Below are positions 60,823-64,000 of a stretch of DNA of 64,000 nucleotides, piece after piece (within the stretch, counting starts at the first letter, position 1; each line of letters begins with the position of its first letter). This DNA is from Candidatus Altimarinota bacterium (GTDB lineage Bacteria; Patescibacteriota; Gracilibacteria; UBA4473). The translations under genes were made by a program, and so were the position numbers. Under the pieces are notes generated by a model. It searched no databases. It had not been told where the DNA came from and saw only the letters and a list, made by a program, of their open reading frames with translations. The stretch spans positions 62,001-126,000 of the forward strand of contig JAIPGI010000001.1 of NCBI GenBank assembly GCA_021736215.1, in the 5' to 3' direction.

Positions 60823-63800
60823 TTAAGAGAGTTTTTTCAGTTTTTCTTTCGCATCGGATAGCTCTTTTTTTGTTTGATCAACGAGAGATCTTGGTGCTTT
60901 TTCGATATAAGCTTTATTTTTGAGACGGGCATCAAGTCCTTTTATATGGGCTTCTAGAGCAGTTTTTTCTTTCTCGATTCGCCCTTCGTCCACAGGAACA
61001 TCGATAAAAATCTCAAAACCCCCAACAACAATTTTTACAGCTTTTTTCGTATCAACTGAGCCTTGTTTTCCCCCTGCCAAAGTCTCAATAAGGGCAATCA
61101 TTGGGGAATCGGGTTTTCCCGCAATCTGAATAGATAATTTTTCTTTGGGATTTAATTTTTTTTCGGAGCGAACGCGGCGAATTTCTGTAACAATATTCTG
61201 AATTTCTTCAAAAACCTTCTCAGCTTTTTTATCTTCGAAATCGATTTTTGGAACCGTTTGTTCAATAAGAAATCCCTCGCTTCCGAGCTCTTTCCACAGA
61301 GTTTCCGTGACAAAAGGACACAAGGGATGCACGAGTTTCAGAATCTCCAAAAACACATATTTCAAAAATTCAGGGTTCGGTTCCACCTTACTCGCTTCAA
61401 TATACCAGTCACAGAATTCATCCCACACAAAGTGATAAATTTTGTCTCCAGCGGCGGATATTTCGTATTTTTGCAAGTATGTTGCAATTTCTCCAGAAAC
61501 CCGCGCTAGGCGCGATAAAATCCATTTATCAGCCAAGCTTTTACAACCCGGGTTCTTGGATTTTTGAACCCGGGTTGAGAGAGTGGAAGTTTGCATCTTC
61601 ACAAACCTCCCCGCATTCCAGAGTTTATTGACGAAATTTCTATATCCAGAAATTTTTCCTTTTCCGATGGGAATGGGGTTCTCAGGGCTCGTTCCGACCA
61701 CAAGACTTAGTCTTACCGCATCGGCGCCAAACTCATCAATCATATCGATGGGATCGATCCCATTGCCTTTGGATTTCGACATTTTTTGTCCTTTCTCATC
61801 GCAGACCAAGCCATGTAAATATACCGTATGAAAAGGATATTTTCCCGTGGCATATCGACCAAACATAATCATTCTCGCGACCCAGAAAAATAAAATATCC
61901 CATCCCGTCTCCAAGACATCCGTTGGATAAAACTTCTGATAATCAGGAGATTCTGTGTCAGGCCAGCCCAAAGTTGAGAATGGCCATAGAGCCGAAGAAA
62001 ACCAGGTATCTAAGGTATCAGGATCTTGATGCAATTTCTTCCCTTCTGGGAACTTGAGGAATCGCATGGTGCGAAGGTGCGCATTCCCAATACTCCATCC
62101 TTGGCAAAATTCATCAAACCCTTCGCCAGACTTTTCCTCATGCAGGGCAAATAAAACCCCTAACATCGCTCCATGAGAAATAACAAGAACATTTTTTTCT
62201 TTCGCGAGTTTTTCAAGGACACCTTTTCCTCGGGAAATTAAATGATCAAAGCTTTCTCGACTTGTTCCTTCTTTTACCTTGGTGATTTTATCCATCAGGG
62301 TTACATGAGTTCTCCCAAATGTTTTTTCGATAGACTTTCCTTCCAAGTGTCCAAAGTCTATTTCATGAAGTTCTGGCCAGATTTCTAAATTTTTAATCCC
62401 TAATTCTTTTTGTATGATTTCGGCGGTTTCTCGTGCTCGATCAAGATTGGAACAAATAATTTTCTTAATTTTTTTATGCTTCGCTTCGTGAGCGAGTTTC
62501 AGAGCTTGAGCGCGTCCCTTTTCTGTCAGGGAGACCTCTTTGGTTGATCCCTGCATGATGCCCTTGGCATTCCATTCACTCTCTCCGTGCCGAGCGAGAA
62601 AAACAATATTTTCCTCAGGAATATGAATCGTTCCTTTTTCGTCATACCAGACGGGAATCCGATGTCCCCACCAAATCTGACGAGAGATACACCAATCTCT
62701 CAAGTTATCAATCCATTGGAAATAAGTTTTTTCGAATCGTTCAGGAATGATTTTGACATCGCCCTTGCGAACAGCGTCTTGCGTCAATTTTTTGAGAGTT
62801 GTTTTTTCCCCCGTCCATTTGTCTGTAAATTCTTTCTCGACGCTCACAAACCACTGGGGAGAAAGCATGGGTTCGACCACCGTTTCTGATCGATAACAAA
62901 ACCCGATGTTGTGGGTATGGGGAACTTTTTTTACAAACCACTGGCTCGGCTTCGTGAGTTCTACGCGACAATGTTCTCGCGTTTTTCCGTGAAATTCTTT
63001 GGGTACTTCGGTAATAGGGAGCATTGTTCCATCAAACCCAATCACCTGAAGTTTTGGGAGATTATGTCTCTCTCCAATCTCAAAATCGTTTGGATCATGA
63101 GCAGGGGTGACCTTGAGAGTGGCTGTTCCAAAACTTAAGTCTACATGCTCATCAGCAATAACTGGAATTTCTCGTCCAGAAAAAGGAACAAGAACTTTCT
63201 TTCCCACAAATTTTTTCGCTCGTTTATCTTTTGGATGGAGAGCAACGGCCGTATCGCCAAAAATAGTTTCAGGACGAGTTGTAGCGACTTCCAAATACTC
63301 CTTTGGGCTATCAGTGAAGAAATATTTATAGTGATAGAGACCTCCTTCTACTTCTCGATACTCCACTTCATCATCCGATAACACTGATTGAGCTCCTACA
63401 GACCAATTAATCATCCTGTGTCCACGAACGATGAGACCATCCTCATAGAGCATCTTGAAGATAGTATTGACCGCATAATTTCTCTCATCATCAAAGGTAT
63501 ACGCTTCTCTCGACCAATCGAGCCATGACCCCATTTTTTTGATCTGATGGACGATTCGATCGTGTTTTTCTTGGGCGAATTTTTTACACTCTTCTAAAAA
63601 TTTCTCACGACTCATTTCTTCTCGATTCTGCATACCGAGGTGCTTGAGCACGACATTTTCGGTGGCGATAGCGGCATGATCGGTTCCGGGGACCCAGAGA
63701 ACTTCATGCCCTGTCATTTTTTTATACCGGATCATGGTGTCCTCAATCGCCAGCATCGCGGCGTGTCCGAGGTGGAGTTGTCCTGTAACATTTGGCGGGG

Positions 63801-63918
63801 GAAGGGGAATGGTAAATTGTTTTTTCTGTGACGTATTGTTTGCATTCATAAGTTTCGCGTCTTCCCAAGATTGATAAATCTTGTCTTCGGTTGATTTGTG
63901 ATCATAGGCTTTATCCAT
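60823..63918 (-). CDS. valS: Valyl-tRNA synthetase with an inserted histidine-phosphatase domain
   Basis: ValRS charges tRNA-Val and edits threonine. The HIGH motif is HLGHAAM near residue 46, and KMSKS is in GQKMSKSKGNG near residue 707. A coiled C-terminal arm ends the 1031-residue protein. A complete histidine-phosphatase domain of about 185 residues (roughly 435-622) sits between HRIPVWYDEKGT and HQDPDTLDTWFSSALWPFS, within the catalytic domain. It carries RHGE at 443-446, SNLDRARETA, LHEIDFGHLEG and SHGA with His582. Other ValRS have only a short loop or zinc ribbon there. A palindromic element adds residues after the KMSKS region (61544-61577). A terminator/antiterminator leader lies upstream. 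Confidence 0.97.
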   Translation of the reverse strand: MDKAYDHKSTEDKIYQSWEDAKLMNANNTSQKKQFTIPLPPPNVTGQLHLGHAAMLAIEDTMIRYKKMTGHEVLWVPGTDHAAIATENVVLKHLGMQNREEMSREKFLEECKKFAQEKHDRIVHQIKKMGSWLDWSREAYTFDDERNYAVNTIFKMLYEDGLIVRGHRMINWSVGAQSVLSDDEVEYREVEGGLYHYKYFFTDSPKEYLEVATTRPETIFGDTAVALHPKDKRAKKFVGKKVLVPFSGREIPVIADEHVDLSFGTATLKVTPAHDPNDFEIGERHNLPKLQVIGFDGTMLPITEVPKEFHGKTREHCRVELTKPSQWFVKKVPHTHNIGFCYRSETVVEPMLSPQWFVSVEKEFTDKWTGEKTTLKKLTQDAVRKGDVKIIPERFEKTYFQWIDNLRDWCISRQIWWGHRIPVWYDEKGTIHIPEENIVFLARHGESEWNAKGIMQGSTKEVSLTEKGRAQALKLAHEAKHKKIKKIICSNLDRARETAEIIQKELGIKNLEIWPELHEIDFGHLEGKSIEKTFGRTHVTLMDKITKVKEGTSRESFDHLISRGKGVLEKLAKEKNVLVISHGAMLGVLFALHEEKSGEGFDEFCQGWSIGNAHLRTMRFLKFPEGKKLHQDPDTLDTWFSSALWPFSTLGWPDTESPDYQKFYPTDVLETGWDILFFWVARMIMFGRYATGKYPFHTVYLHGLVCDEKGQKMSKSKGNGIDPIDMIDEFGADAVRLSLVVGTSPENPIPIGKGKISGYRNFVNKLWNAGRFVKMQTSTLSTRVQKSKNPGCKSLADKWILSRLARVSGEIATYLQKYEISAAGDKIYHFVWDEFCDWYIEASKVEPNPEFLKYVFLEILKLVHPLCPFVTETLWKELGSEGFLIEQTVPKIDFEDKKAEKVFEEIQNIVTEIRRVRSEKKLNPKEKLSIQIAGKPDSPMIALIETLAGGKQGSVDTKKAVKIVVGGFEIFIDVPVDEGRIEKEKTALEAHIKGLDARLKNKAYIEKAPRSLVDQTKKELSDAKEKLKKLS
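61544..61577. repeat. In-frame palindromic element, family A (copy in valS)
   Basis: AACCCGGGTT cores 10 nt apart, with one end base changed on each outer side. It encodes STRVQKSKNPGC, so its first half is read in a different frame from the ileS copy. Confidence 0.8.
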
Positions 63919-63933
63919 TTTCGCAGAGAGTAT

Positions 63934-63984
63934 AAAAAAAACCTCGCGGTTATGCGAGGCGGTTTCAAAAATTTCAAGCCTCGC
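63934..63984 (-). promoter_or_regulatory. valS leader: terminator and competing antiterminator
   Basis: On the minus strand, CCTCGC (63959-63954) and GCGAGG (63947-63942) form a stem followed by eight T (63941-63934), 15 bp before valS. Upstream GCGAGGC (63984-63978) pairs perfectly with GCCTCGC (63960-63954), the terminator's left arm, so the two folds exclude each other. An open frame entering from the window edge ends ...GYLENSEA at TGA 63976-63974, directly behind the upstream arm, as in the metG leader. A TATACT at 63935-63930 could also act as a -10 box. Confidence 0.65.
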
Positions 63985-64000
63985 TGTTTTCTAAATAACC

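Noticed and set aside
1-64000. CRISPR arrays, insertion sequences with transposase, rRNA genes
   Set aside because: None seen: no regular repeat-spacer pattern, no transposase or integrase motif and no rRNA sequence was recognised.

Overview
This window looks like a piece of the chromosome of a Candidatus Peregrinibacteria-like member of the CPR/Patescibacteria. That placement is inference. It rests on low GC, short intergenic gaps, a gene set limited to information processing, envelope and nucleotide salvage, many lineage-only small proteins, T4SS-type ATPase, type IV pilin and SLH surface genes, and a standard genetic code. TGA is a stop here: dcd ends in TGA that overlaps the ATG of the next gene, which argues against the UGA=Gly Gracilibacteria/Absconditabacteria.

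Layout. 1-9.3 kb: partial DUF559 nuclease, ileS, a MgtC/DUF4010 membrane protein, a slipin, two unknowns and lepA, all on the minus strand. 9.4-12.9 kb: three prepilin-like genes, then gltX. 12.9-19.9 kb: one giant secreted LamG/FN3/thrombospondin-3/SLH-like protein. 20-26 kb: cyclophilin, membrane protein, FecR-like protein, FtsE-like ATPase, Fur-family regulator, rny, trmB. 26-28.5 kb: a Trp-codon leader with a terminator, a small unknown gene, a four-helix-bundle protein and glyA. 28.6-35.3 kb: rpoC-rpsL-rpsG without rpoB, a sugar nucleotidyltransferase and a DUF1858 protein. 35.4-40 kb: thyA, a DHFR-like reductase, dcd and a dCMP deaminase, which with glyA make a thymidylate route; also a ferritin-like/VIT1 protein and sodA. 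40.6-45.6 kb: lexA-recA, a zinc-ribbon protein and metG behind a Met-codon leader. 45.8-53.2 kb: fusA, a T4SS-type ATPase, phosphohexomutase, acylphosphatase and ThpR. 53.3-55.3 kb: tRNA-Asn, tRNA-Gly, tRNA-Thr, a decayed tRNA and a THUMP-type methyltransferase. 55.5-64 kb: rfbB, a Kazal/SLH surface protein, radA, an HD protein and valS.

The most notable signals are these. (1) Histidine-phosphatase domains with complete catalytic residues are inserted in frame, at different sites, into both IleRS and ValRS. (2) RNA-level control of tRNA-synthetase genes is visible: a full leader-peptide attenuator before metG, a terminator/antiterminator pair before valS, and a T-box-like antiterminator before ileS. 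A classical Trp-Trp-Trp attenuator sits before a gene of unknown function. (3) Two families of palindromic repeats are inserted in frame inside conserved genes and appear in the proteins. (4) Many promoters have a 16-bp spacer, and the -10 box lies 6-10 nt before the start codon, which suggests leaderless mRNAs are common and helps fix gene starts.

All calls come from reading the sequence; no database search or folding program was run.
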